This document shows, piece by piece, positions 31,009-38,989 of a stretch of 64,000 nt of DNA. Both the position numbers and the translations under genes were made by a program. The stretch covers positions 146,451-210,450 of the forward strand of contig DETK01000033.1 of the NCBI GenBank assembly GCA_002361615.1, read 5' to 3'. Below the pieces are notes generated by a model. It ran no database searches and had not been told where the DNA came from. It saw only the letters and a list, made by a program, of their open reading frames with translations. The DNA is from Bacteroidales bacterium UBA3290 (lineage in GTDB: Bacteria > Bacteroidota > Bacteroidia > Bacteroidales > UBA932). Each line of letters starts with the position of its first letter. Position 1 is the first letter of the stretch.

Positions 31009-31739
31009 CGCTTTTCCAGATATTTGTTGATTCGTTTGATGAGTTTCGGCCCGTAATGGAACGGGGAGTTGCTGACGGCGATCAGGTCGGCGCCCATATC
31101 AAGCATCTGGGCTGCCCGCTCGGGGGCGGAAATCTCCGCGATGGCGATGACCGGTAGCAGCCCCAGCGTCTTGTCGCGGACCTTCTGCACGAATTCCGCA
31201 CTGACCATCACTCCGTCGATGCCGCTGCGGAGCATATAGTCGGCCACCTGGTCGGCATCTTCGTGCGTAAGGTCGGAGAAAAGCTTGAAAATGATGGGTT
31301 TGTAGGTATCGTTGTAGCGGCGCAATTCCAGCAGATGGTCGATGGTTTTAGCTACATTGGTGCCGTGCGAAACGTTGAGCACGATGCCGTCCACAAAGTC
31401 GTAGATGAGGGAGAATACCCGTTCGATGTCTTTCGCGTTGCTCAGATTGGCGAAGATGAGGATGTCTTCCTGACGTTTCTGCAGGTTCTGGATCGTGAAC
31501 ATCACGTCACGGACGGGACCGATTTCAATGAAACTGGGGGAGTAGCAGGAAATGATATCGGTATATTCGCCACGTTTGTCCACGCCGGCGGCGACGCCGA
31601 TCGGCCCGGAGAACGTCAAACCCAGCAATTCCTTCCTGAGTACGGGCGATGTCCTTTTATAAAGGAGCCGGATGACCGGGCGGAGGAAAGGCAGAAACTT
31701 GAGCAGCCGGAGCAGCGGTATGTTCTTGACAGTAGCCAT
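31005..31739 (-). CDS. Short dihydroorotate-dehydrogenase-like TIM-barrel protein
   Basis: Length 244 residues, shorter than true PyrD (about 310-340). The N-terminal helices (LLRLLKFLPFLRPVIRLLY) and GLTFSGPIGVAAGVDKRGEY resemble class 2 PyrD, and SFIEIGPV follows as expected. The usual stretches covering the catalytic Ser/Asn residues in the middle appear reduced, and the phosphate-binding end (ADLIAVSNSPFHYGP) is divergent. It may be a catalytically changed paralogue. Between an XRE regulator (19 bp upstream) and cinA. Confidence 0.65.
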   Translation of the reverse strand: MATVKNIPLLRLLKFLPFLRPVIRLLYKRTSPVLRKELLGLTFSGPIGVAAGVDKRGEYTDIISCYSPSFIEIGPVRDVMFTIQNLQKRQEDILIFANLSNAKDIERVFSLIYDFVDGIVLNVSHGTNVAKTIDHLLELRRYNDTYKPIIFKLFSDLTHEDADQVADYMLRSGIDGVMVSAEFVQKVRDKTLGLLPVIAIAEISAPERAAQMLDMGADLIAVSNSPFHYGPKLIKRINKYLEKR

Positions 31740-31758
31740 CTGGCTACAAATTTACGAT

Positions 31759-32211
31759 TTATTTCTCTTCGTAGGTACCGTCGTTGAAAAAGACGATGAT
31801 CCGGGCGATTTTTTTCACGCTTTTTGACGGTACGCCGGGAGAAGGGAGGACGAATTTTGGATTCTCAGCGCGTTGTTCGGGCGGATTTTCTCCTTCAAGT
31901 TCTTGATCCTCAGGCTCTAGTGAGGGTTGTAACGCTGTATCGGATTCTGCGATTTCTGTAAACAGGTCGGTTTTGTCGCCGATTTCGACCTGAGGACGGT
32001 CACTCTTGTAGGGACGGCCCTTGCCGAGGATCAGCCACTCGGGATTGACATCGGGGTAGGCGGTCATCATTTTCTCAAGGAATTCAAAACTCGGCTTGTT
32101 GCGTCCGGACAACAAGTGGGAGATGCCGGAGCGCTGGATGCCCATCACCTCTGCGAATCGGGCAGGGGAGAGACCCTCCATCGTGAGAAACTGCTTCAAC
32201 CGGTCGTGCAT
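31759..32211 (-). CDS. XRE-family helix-turn-helix protein
   Basis: Length 150 residues. Residues 1-65 form an HTH_3/XRE domain (RLKQFLTMEGLSPARFAEVMG, recognition helix RSGISHLLSGRNKPS). The remainder is acidic and low in predicted structure, ending in a basic KSVKKIARIIVFFNDG strand. No peptidase or dimerisation domain is recognisable. It is the first gene of a minus-strand group with the DHODH-like gene and cinA and has its own promoter. It may regulate that group or itself; this is not shown. Confidence 0.82.
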   Translation of the reverse strand: MHDRLKQFLTMEGLSPARFAEVMGIQRSGISHLLSGRNKPSFEFLEKMMTAYPDVNPEWLILGKGRPYKSDRPQVEIGDKTDLFTEIAESDTALQPSLEPEDQELEGENPPEQRAENPKFVLPSPGVPSKSVKKIARIIVFFNDGTYEEK

Positions 32212-32233
32212 GACGTGCTTTTTTTACGATGTA

Positions 32234-32241
32234 CAAATGTA
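32234..32241 (-). promoter_or_regulatory. -7 box (TACATTTG) for the XRE gene
   Basis: The minus strand reads TACATTTG 22 bp before the start codon, with TTTCG about 19 bp further up as a weak -33 element. Confidence 0.55.
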
Positions 32242-32693
32242 AAAAGAATAAAAGAATTTACGAAAGAAATTGTTGACAAATTTTATAAAACTTAACAATT
32301 ACAATTGTAACAGAAGCAACGACCAGGGGAATAATACAATAATTAACATCTAATTAATTATAATCCAGCTTTAGCTAAATGCAGTAAAATGCTGGGAATA
32401 AGCATGATAATTATGATTATAAATAGCTTTTCGCGTTAAACGGTGGTTTCGGTTTAGGGATTTAACCGAAGTAAAGCTTGATATTGATATATTAAATTAC
32501 TGGGATACAGACTATTGTATTACTTTATCAAGATTTCTGTTGTTGCGACTTGTAGCGTTTGTTTGTTCTGGCCCTGGTTTCTCTTAAATAAATAAACGCG
32601 GGGCGTCACACTATTGTAAACTTGAAAAGCGTGTTTGATTTTGTGAACAAATTCGCCGGATAAGAGAAACTTGTATTTCCGTTTTCCTTGTTG

Positions 32694-32701
32694 TAATTTT
32701 G
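32694..32701 (+). promoter_or_regulatory. -7 box (TAATTTTG) for queA
   Basis: TAATTTTG ends 1 bp before an in-frame ATG (32703) and 19 bp before the next (32721). Transcription should begin after 32703, so 32721 is the usable start. Confidence 0.6.
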
Positions 32702-32720
32702 CATGCTCAAAAAATGCCCG

Positions 32721-33950
32721 ATGGTTCAAGAAATCCGCATCGATTCGTACGATTATCCGTTGCCTGACGACCGCATTGCACGCTATCCGCTAGCGCAACG
32801 CGATGATTCAAAGCTACTTGTATTCACAAATGCGAGTGCAAGAGTGCCTGAGAATCGAAAATTCCGCGATTTGCCCGACTGCCTCCCGGAAAATTCGATG
32901 ATGGTGTTCAACGAGACGAAGGTCGTTCCTGCCCGTCTCCTGTTCCGGAAAGAGACCGGCGCCCTGATCGAGATTTTCTGTCTGGAACCTTCGAGACCGG
33001 AAGATTATCAGCTTTGTTTCGCATCGACGGCCACGTGCTGCTGGAAGGCGATCATCGGGAATGTCAAACGCTGGAAAGGCGGCCGCCTACAACTTTATGT
33101 CGGCTCGGAAAACCCTGATTCAGCGTTTCTTAGTGAGATTAATCTGGAAGCTGAACTCCTGGAACGGGGGGAAACGTCCATCGTCTCTTTTTCCTGGAAT
33201 GGCGGCTACTCCTTCTCCCAGGTGATGGAGCATGCCGGACGGATTCCCATCCCTCCCTATTTGAAAAGGGATACCGAAGCGATCGATCTCGAGCGCTACC
33301 AGACCTGGTATGCGAAGCGAGAAGGTTCGGTCGCCGCACCGACCGCCGGCCTGCATTTTACCCAGCGTGAACTGGATGCCATTGATGCAAAGGGGATTAC
33401 CCGTTTGAATCTCTGCCTGCACGTGGGCGCGGGTACCTTCCTCCCCGTGAAGAGCGAGACCATCGGCGACCATACGATGCATAGCGAGCCTTTTTCCGTA
33501 TCGCGCGACTTTCTGGTGACGCTCGCCGCGAAAGGCGAACGGCCGCTGACGGCCGTCGGAACGACATCGACCCGTTGTCTGGAGTCTTTGTATTTCCTTG
33601 GTGTTCATTGTATTGAGAAGGGTGAACCCGGTTTGGTGGAACAGTGGGAGCCCTATCGTGAAGAGGGATATGGATATACGATGGAGGAAACGCTTCAGGC
33701 ACTGATAGCCTATATGGACCGTGCCGGCCTTGCTGAACTGCATTCGCGCACCCGCATCATCATCGTCCCCGGTTATCGTTTCCGGGTCATCGATTACCTG
33801 GTAACCAACTTCCATCAGCCCAAGAGCACGTTGCTGCTGCTGATCAGCGCTTTCGTAGGGGAGGCTTGGCATGACATCTACCGCTTCGCCCTGGAGCACG
33901 ATTTCCGCTTTTTGAGTTATGGAGATTCGTCACTTTTGCAAAAAGTATGA
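32721..33950 (+). CDS. queA: tRNA preQ1(34) S-adenosylmethionine ribosyltransferase-isomerase QueA
   Basis: Transfers and isomerises the ribosyl part of SAM onto preQ1 in tRNA to give epoxyqueuosine. Length 409 residues from the chosen start. Conserved stretches are present: YPLPDDRIARYPL near the N-terminus, MMVFNETKVVPARL, TAGLHFT, and NLCLHVGAGTFLPV, with DYLVTNFHQPKSTLLLL near the end. Compared with E. coli QueA (about 356 residues) it is longer, a common Bacteroidota feature. Substrate pathway genes are not in the window. Confidence 0.94.
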   Translation: MVQEIRIDSYDYPLPDDRIARYPLAQRDDSKLLVFTNASARVPENRKFRDLPDCLPENSMMVFNETKVVPARLLFRKETGALIEIFCLEPSRPEDYQLCFASTATCCWKAIIGNVKRWKGGRLQLYVGSENPDSAFLSEINLEAELLERGETSIVSFSWNGGYSFSQVMEHAGRIPIPPYLKRDTEAIDLERYQTWYAKREGSVAAPTAGLHFTQRELDAIDAKGITRLNLCLHVGAGTFLPVKSETIGDHTMHSEPFSVSRDFLVTLAAKGERPLTAVGTTSTRCLESLYFLGVHCIEKGEPGLVEQWEPYREEGYGYTMEETLQALIAYMDRAGLAELHSRTRIIIVPGYRFRVIDYLVTNFHQPKSTLLLLISAFVGEAWHDIYRFALEHDFRFLSYGDSSLLQKV

Positions 33951-33958
33951 TATATTTG
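33951..33958 (+). promoter_or_regulatory. -7 box (TATATTTG) after queA
   Basis: TATATTTG directly after the queA stop codon, 18 bp before the membrane-protein gene. It gives that gene and the acyltransferase their own promoter. Confidence 0.5.
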
Positions 33959-33976
33959 TAGAAAAATAGATATACC

Positions 33977-34693
33977 ATGAAAACCATATTCGACATCAAC
34001 AGCTACCTGATCAATACCCTGGGCTTCTCCTTCGGGCTCTGGGTCCTGATCGGGGCCATCCTTTTCGCCTTGCTCTGCCTCTGCTTCCTGCTCGCCGTCC
34101 GCAACGGACGGGTCAAAGGCGGTCAGATGCTCAGGGAGGCTTTTTGGATGGCTGTCTGGTATTACGGAATTACGGGTCTGACGGCGGTCACATTCCTGCC
34201 CGACAGGGTTAATCCCATCTGGCATCCAGGACATCCCTTCCTGGTGTGGGGGATTGCTGCCGCTGTGATTATCGCATTGTTTTTCTGGTACTTCCTGAAA
34301 CGGAAAAAACGTTTTTCGGACCGCGTCTCGGCCTATGCCGTCCGGCGCAGCGCCGCTGGCAGCGGTGCGGCCAAGTATTGCTACGCCCTCCTGTTCGGCG
34401 GGCAGTTGCTGGCGTTCGTGATCGCCGGCATCCGGGTCGGGTGCGGCGACAGCATCGTCCATCTGCTCGTTCCGATGGCCGTGGTTGTCCTGACCCTGCT
34501 GCTCTTCTTTTTCACCCAGTGGAAGTTCTGGCTTGCCATCGGTGCGCTCGTGATTGCCTGCTATGCCGTTCTTGTGCTGCAGAATTCCTTGACATACAGT
34601 AATTTTTCCTTCTTCCCGAGTCTGCCGCTCGTGGTTCTGTATCTCTCTTCGGTCCTGCCGCTGTCTGCCCTTGCTTTCAACAAGTCTAAATGA
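33977..34693 (+). CDS. Hypothetical multi-pass membrane protein
   Basis: Length 238 residues with about six hydrophobic helices (near 22-42, 58-75, 85-105, 135-155, 160-178, 182-200, 215-232). A basic cytoplasmic loop (KRKKRFSDR) follows the third. No family motif is recognised. The 4-bp overlap with the PlsC-like acyltransferase suggests a shared envelope-lipid or membrane role, but this rests on position alone. Confidence 0.7.
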   Translation: MKTIFDINSYLINTLGFSFGLWVLIGAILFALLCLCFLLAVRNGRVKGGQMLREAFWMAVWYYGITGLTAVTFLPDRVNPIWHPGHPFLVWGIAAAVIIALFFWYFLKRKKRFSDRVSAYAVRRSAAGSGAAKYCYALLFGGQLLAFVIAGIRVGCGDSIVHLLVPMAVVVLTLLLFFFTQWKFWLAIGALVIACYAVLVLQNSLTYSNFSFFPSLPLVVLYLSSVLPLSALAFNKSK

Positions 34694-35820
34694 ATCCGGC
34701 CATGTATGAGGATATCCGGCCCTACAACGATGCTGAGACGGCGGCTGCCCTGAAACGTGCCTCCAACAACCGCCTGATGGAGCAGATCTCGGCTTTTCTC
34801 TTTCCGGGGAAAGATCCTGACATCCTGCGCAATACACTCAATACCATCCATGGAGTGGACGACTTCCAGACGCGGGTGATGTATCCGGCGGTCCGTTCGA
34901 TCATCAGCAAGACGACCAATGGCCTTTCGTATGACGGTCTGGAGTGGTTCGAAGGTGGACAGACCTATACGATGCTGTCCTCCCACCGCGACATCGTGCT
35001 CGATTCGGCTTTCATCCAGTATATCTTCAAGGGAAACGGGCTGCCGCTCTCCGAAATCGCAGTGGGGGACAACCTGATCTACAATCAGTTCATTGAAGAT
35101 CTGATGCGTTCCAACCGCATGATCAAGGTGTCGCGCAGCGTCAGTCCGCGCGAACTTCTGGAAACCTCGATGCAACTGTCTTCCTACATCCGGATGCGGC
35201 TCTCCGACGAGCATCCCGCCTCGGTGTGGATATCGCATCGCAACGGCCGTACGAAAGATGGCAACGACACGACCGAACAGGGCCTGCTCAAGATGCTCTC
35301 GATGAGCGGAAGCCGCGATTTCCCGGAAAACATGGCGGAACTCCGGCTGATGCCCGTCGCCGTATCCTATGAGATCGAAAGCTGCGGTATTAAAAAGGCT
35401 TACGAGATTTATATCAAGCAGATGATGGGCAATTACATCAAACGGCCCGGCGAGGATCTCGAAAGCATCATCATGGGCATCATGCAACAGAAGGGGAGGG
35501 TGCATGTGGCTTTCTGCAAGCCCATCACCTTCGAGGAACTGTCGGACTGCGCCGCCCTCGACAAGAACGAACGCTTCCGTTCGCTTGCCCGCATCGTCGA
35601 CGAGCGGATCCTCGACGGCTATCGGATCTGGCCTTCCAACATCGTCGCCGCCGAAATGCTGACTGGCCGTACGCCTTCCGACAAATACGAAGCCGCCCAG
35701 TTCGAGAAATACCTGAAGGAGGAGATCAATACGCTGCCCAAGCACATGGTGGACCGCCGTGTCATCCGGGATATCCTCATCAGGATCTACGCTACGCCCG
35801 CGCTCCGCAAGGGATTCTGA
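34690..35820 (+). CDS. Glycerol-phosphate acyltransferase-like protein (PlsC/PlsB fold)
   Basis: Length 376 residues, soluble or peripheral. The acyltransferase block SHRDIVLDSAF starts at His99, with a later VWISHRNGRTKDG block where Glu/Arg-type ligands of the acceptor sit. The usual HX4D motif is altered: His99 is followed by Asp101 and Asp105, so the spacing is X1 or X5 rather than X4. Similar sequences with HRDIVLD occur in Bacteroidota from memory, so this may be a subfamily trait and not a defect. Probable role in phospholipid or lipid A-type acyl transfer. A terminator follows. Confidence 0.75.
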   Translation: MNPAMYEDIRPYNDAETAAALKRASNNRLMEQISAFLFPGKDPDILRNTLNTIHGVDDFQTRVMYPAVRSIISKTTNGLSYDGLEWFEGGQTYTMLSSHRDIVLDSAFIQYIFKGNGLPLSEIAVGDNLIYNQFIEDLMRSNRMIKVSRSVSPRELLETSMQLSSYIRMRLSDEHPASVWISHRNGRTKDGNDTTEQGLLKMLSMSGSRDFPENMAELRLMPVAVSYEIESCGIKKAYEIYIKQMMGNYIKRPGEDLESIIMGIMQQKGRVHVAFCKPITFEELSDCAALDKNERFRSLARIVDERILDGYRIWPSNIVAAEMLTGRTPSDKYEAAQFEKYLKEEINTLPKHMVDRRVIRDILIRIYATPALRKGF

Positions 35821-35863
35821 CCATTTCCGGCTTTTTTCTCGTCTTTCCTTTTTGGCATCCCGC

Positions 35864-35889
35864 CGGGTGTCAAAAACCCGTTTTTTTTT
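35864..35889 (+). terminator. Terminator after the acyltransferase gene
   Basis: A short stem CGGGT/ACCCG (loop GTCAAAA) followed by nine T residues. The next promoter starts 2 bp later. Confidence 0.75.
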
Positions 35890-35890
35890 C

Positions 35891-35921
35891 TTTGTTTTCA
35901 GGCTTTATTTGATTAAATTTG
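35891..35921 (+). promoter_or_regulatory. Promoter of the lysine fermentation operon
   Basis: TTTG at 35891-35894, exactly 19 bp, TAAATTTG at 35914-35921. The untranslated leader is about 50 nt. No cobalamin riboswitch or other large structured leader fits into it. Confidence 0.82.
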
Positions 35922-35977
35922 CAAATTAAGCTAACCCAAGTATCGTAAAGGATAATCGTTATAATTTTTTTAGCAAT

Positions 35978-36628
35978 ATGAAAAAGAATATCACGCTCAA
36001 AGAGGCTGTCGCAATGATTAAGGACGGCTCTACGGTTATGATTGGCGGCTTCCTGGGAACAGGTGCCCCCAAACAGATTGTCGATGCGCTGGCGGAAAGC
36101 GGCGTCAAGGATCTGACCATCATCTGCAATGATACGGTCTTTGACGGGAAAGGCTGGAGCAAGCTGATCGAGAATCACCAGGTGAAAGAAATCTATGCTT
36201 CCTACATCGGCGGCAGCAAGGCGTCGATCGAGCAGATGAACACCGGCCAGCTCAAGATGAACCTCGTACCGCAGGGAACCCTTGCGGAGCGCATCCGCGC
36301 CAAGGGCGCCGGTCTCGGTGGTATTCTTACCCCGACCGGCATCGGCACCGTCGTCCAGGAAGGCAAGCAGATCATCAACGTGGATGGCAAGGACTATCTG
36401 CTGGAGAAACCGCTGGGCGCTGATTTTGCTTTGCTGGGCGGCAGCATTGTCGACGAATCGGGCAATGTGTTCTACCGTGGTACGACGAAGAACTTCAACC
36501 CCATGATGGCCCAGGCCGCCGAGACCGTGATCGTCGAAGCGGAGAAACTGGTCAAGGTAGGGGAGATCGAACCGGAAGCCGTCCATACGCCCGCCCTGTT
36601 CGTGGACTACATCTATGTCGAACAATAA
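35978..36628 (+). CDS. atoD: CoA-transferase alpha subunit (butyrate:acetoacetate type)
   Basis: Length 216 residues. The N-terminal IGGFLGTGAP loop and the GGILTPTGIGT and GADFALLGG stretches are those of the 3-oxoacid CoA-transferase alpha (AtoD-like) subunit. In lysine fermentation this enzyme moves CoA between butyryl-CoA and acetoacetate, making butyrate and the acetoacetyl-CoA that is thiolysed later. Its partner, the beta subunit with the catalytic Glu, is not next to it but 8.2 kb downstream at 44857 in the same operon. First gene after the operon promoter. Confidence 0.9.
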   Translation: MKKNITLKEAVAMIKDGSTVMIGGFLGTGAPKQIVDALAESGVKDLTIICNDTVFDGKGWSKLIENHQVKEIYASYIGGSKASIEQMNTGQLKMNLVPQGTLAERIRAKGAGLGGILTPTGIGTVVQEGKQIINVDGKDYLLEKPLGADFALLGGSIVDESGNVFYRGTTKNFNPMMAQAAETVIVEAEKLVKVGEIEPEAVHTPALFVDYIYVEQ

Positions 36629-36646
36629 CCTAAACTTACACCCGAT

Positions 36647-37036
36647 ATGGCAGAGTACAAATCCATGATCCGCGTCCGCATGAGCGCCAAGGACGCGCAC
36701 TACGGAGGCAACCTCGTAGACGGCGCCCACATGCTCCATCTTTTCGGTGACGTGGCCACTGAACTGCTGATCCTCCGTGACGGCGACGAAGGCCTCTTCA
36801 AAGCCTATGATATGGTGGAATTCATCGCTCCGGTCTATGCCGGCGACTTCATCGAAGCAACCGGCGAGATTGTCTCCGAGGGCAATACCTCCCGCAAGAT
36901 GGTCTTCGAGGCCCGCAAGGTCATCGCCCCGCGTCCGGATATCTCCGACTCCGCCGCCGACCTGCTCGAAGAGCCGGTCGTGGTCTGCCGCGCCAGCGGT
37001 ACCTGTGTCACCCCCAAGAAATGCCAGCGCAAGTAA
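36647..37036 (+). CDS. kal: 3-aminobutyryl-CoA ammonia-lyase
   Basis: Removes ammonia from L-3-aminobutyryl-CoA to give crotonyl-CoA. Length 129 residues, a single hotdog-fold domain with HYGGNLVDGAHML and FIAPVYAGDFIEATGEI, typical of Kal. It sits between the CoA-transferase alpha subunit and kce, the conserved neighbourhood in lysine-fermenting bacteria. Its stop overlaps the kce start (TAATG). Confidence 0.93.
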   Translation: MAEYKSMIRVRMSAKDAHYGGNLVDGAHMLHLFGDVATELLILRDGDEGLFKAYDMVEFIAPVYAGDFIEATGEIVSEGNTSRKMVFEARKVIAPRPDISDSAADLLEEPVVVCRASGTCVTPKKCQRK

Positions 37037-37866
37037 TGGACAAACTCATCATCACCGCCGCCATCTGCGGCGCGGAAGTCACCAAGGAGCAGAACCCCAA
37101 CGTTCCGTATACCGTTGAAGAGATCGTCCGCGAGGCCAAGTCGGCTGTCGATGCCGGCGCCGCCATCGTACACCTGCACGTCCGCTGGGACGACGGCACG
37201 CCCACGCAGGACCGTGGCCGTTTCCAAGAGTGCGAAGAAGCCATCCTGAAGGTGTGCCCCGACGTCATCCTGATTCCCTCGACCGGTGGTGCCGTGGGCA
37301 TGACGCCCGATGAACGCCTCCAGTCGACCGATACGACCCCGCTCCCCGAAATGGCTACCCTGGACTGCGGCACCTGCAACTTCGGTGACGAGATCTTCGA
37401 CAATACGATGCCGACCATGCGCGCCTTCGGCAAACGCATGATCGAGCGCGGCATCAAGCCCGAATACGAATGCTTCGAAATGGGCCATCTCGACACCATC
37501 CTGACCATGGCCCGCAAAGGCCAGGTACCCGGCGCCCCGATGCAGTTCAACTTCGTGCTCGGCGTCCCGGGCTGCACGCCCGCCACGGTCGACAATCTCT
37601 GCTGGCTGGTGAACAAGATTCCCGCCGGCAGCACCTGGACCGTTACCGGCGTCGGCCGCAACGCATTCCCGATGGCCGCTGCGGCCATCGCCATGGGCGG
37701 CAATGTCCGCGTCGGTTTCGAAGACAACCTCTATCTGTCGAAAGGCGTTCTGGCCAAGAGCAACGGCGAGCTGGTCGCCAAGGTCGTCCGCCTGGCGAAC
37801 GAACTCGGCCGCGGCATCGCCACCAGCGCCGAAGCCCGCGAAATCCTCGGCCTCAAAGCCCGCTAA
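37036..37866 (+). CDS. kce: 3-keto-5-aminohexanoate cleavage enzyme
   Basis: Condenses 3-keto-5-aminohexanoate with acetyl-CoA to give acetoacetate and 3-aminobutyryl-CoA. Length 276 residues, BKACE (DUF849) TIM barrel. Seen: the AAICGAEVTKEQNP start, the zinc-binding HLHVR, and GVPGCTP and VTGVGRNAFP near the C-terminus. The start is put at ATG 37036, overlapping the kal stop; a longer frame from 37021 lies inside kal. Kal, Kce and Kdd adjacent to each other make the lysine assignment firm over other BKACE reactions. Confidence 0.94.
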   Translation: MDKLIITAAICGAEVTKEQNPNVPYTVEEIVREAKSAVDAGAAIVHLHVRWDDGTPTQDRGRFQECEEAILKVCPDVILIPSTGGAVGMTPDERLQSTDTTPLPEMATLDCGTCNFGDEIFDNTMPTMRAFGKRMIERGIKPEYECFEMGHLDTILTMARKGQVPGAPMQFNFVLGVPGCTPATVDNLCWLVNKIPAGSTWTVTGVGRNAFPMAAAAIAMGGNVRVGFEDNLYLSKGVLAKSNGELVAKVVRLANELGRGIATSAEAREILGLKAR

Positions 37867-37906
37867 TCGGCAATTAAGAAACAATTCATAAACATTCCTT
37901 TATAAT

Positions 37907-38983
37907 ATGGCACAGAAACACGGAAACAAGTACGGAACCCACCGCGTCATCGAACCCAAAGGTGTCCTTCCGCAGCCCGCTAACAAACTCGACAACAACA
38001 TGGACGAAATCTGGGACAATGAGATCCTGATCGACGTCCAGACCCTCAACATCGACTCCGCTTCGTTCACTGACATCCACAACTATGCGAAGCAGCAGGC
38101 AGGCGAAGGTGCCAGCCAGGAGCGCATCATGGAGGAAGTCAAGAAAGAGATGTTCCTCAACGTGGAACTGCAGGGAAAGCACCGCAACCGTCGCACCGGT
38201 TCGGGCGGCATGCTCCTGGGCAAGGTCGAAAAGATCGGCGACGCCCTCAAGGGCAAGATCGACCTCAAGGAAGGCGACCGTATCGCGACGCTCGTCAGCC
38301 TTTCGCTGACCCCGCTGCGGATCGACGAGATTCTGGAAATCCGTCCCGACGTGGACCAGGTCGACATCAAGGGCAAGGCCATCCTCTTCGAGAGCGGTAT
38401 CTACGCCAAGATTCCGAACGATATGCCGGAGAAGCTCGCCCTGAGCGCCCTTGACGTGGCCGGCGCACCCGCCCAGACCGCAAAACTCTGCCAATACGGA
38501 CAGACCGTCGTCATCCTCGGCGCCGGCGGCAAGAGCGGTATGCTTTGCGCCTACGAGGCCAAGAAACGCGTCGGTGTCACCGGCAAGGTGATCGGTATCG
38601 CCAACAGCCCCCGCAGCACCCAGCGTATCAAGGACCTCGGCTTCTGCGACGTAGTGGAAAGCGCGGCCGGCATGACGCCCGTCCAGGTCTATGAAATGGT
38701 CGAACGCCTGACCGGCGGCAAGATGGCCGACGTGACCATCAACTGCGTGAACGTTCCGGATCAGGAAATGACCGCCGTTCTCTGCACGAAAGACGACGGC
38801 GTGGTCTATTTCTTCTCCATGGCGACCAGCTTCACCAAGGCTTCCCTCGGTGCGGAAGGCATCGGCGCGGACGTCAACATGATCATGGGCAACGGCTACA
38901 CCAAGGGTCACGCCGAATTCACCCTCCAGGAACTGCGCGAGAGCCCGAAGCTCCGTAAGATTTTCGAAGAACTTTACGCATAA
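37907..38983 (+). CDS. kdd: 3,5-diaminohexanoate dehydrogenase
   Basis: Oxidatively deaminates L-erythro-3,5-diaminohexanoate with NAD+ to 3-keto-5-aminohexanoate and ammonia. Length 358 residues. N-terminal EPKGVLPQPANKLDN, the HRNRRTGSGGMLLG stretch and the Rossmann loop ILGAGGKSGM (about 204-213) match Kdd. It produces the substrate of Kce, the gene before it, from the product of KamDE further on. The 40-bp gap upstream has no terminator. Confidence 0.93.
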   Translation: MAQKHGNKYGTHRVIEPKGVLPQPANKLDNNMDEIWDNEILIDVQTLNIDSASFTDIHNYAKQQAGEGASQERIMEEVKKEMFLNVELQGKHRNRRTGSGGMLLGKVEKIGDALKGKIDLKEGDRIATLVSLSLTPLRIDEILEIRPDVDQVDIKGKAILFESGIYAKIPNDMPEKLALSALDVAGAPAQTAKLCQYGQTVVILGAGGKSGMLCAYEAKKRVGVTGKVIGIANSPRSTQRIKDLGFCDVVESAAGMTPVQVYEMVERLTGGKMADVTINCVNVPDQEMTAVLCTKDDGVVYFFSMATSFTKASLGAEGIGADVNMIMGNGYTKGHAEFTLQELRESPKLRKIFEELYA

Positions 38984-38989
38984 CTGCTT

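Larger units (their letters stand above)
32212..32720. other. AT-rich intergenic region between divergent genes
   Basis: About 500 bp, markedly AT-rich compared with the genes around it. It contains the promoter boxes of the XRE gene (minus) and queA (plus) and many A/T runs (AATTAATTATAA and similar). I see no convincing gene, RNA fold or repeat. A 69-codon minus-strand frame (32520-32729) overlaps the queA promoter and is not supported. Confidence 0.6.

Noticed and set aside
32520..32729. A 69-codon minus-strand frame in the AT-rich gap
   Set aside because: It overlaps the queA promoter and start, has no recognisable homology, and does not resemble a toxin or leader peptide.
35922..35977. 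Cobalamin riboswitch in front of the B12-dependent lysine operon
   Set aside because: The leader is only about 50 nt, too short, and no B12-box sequence is present.
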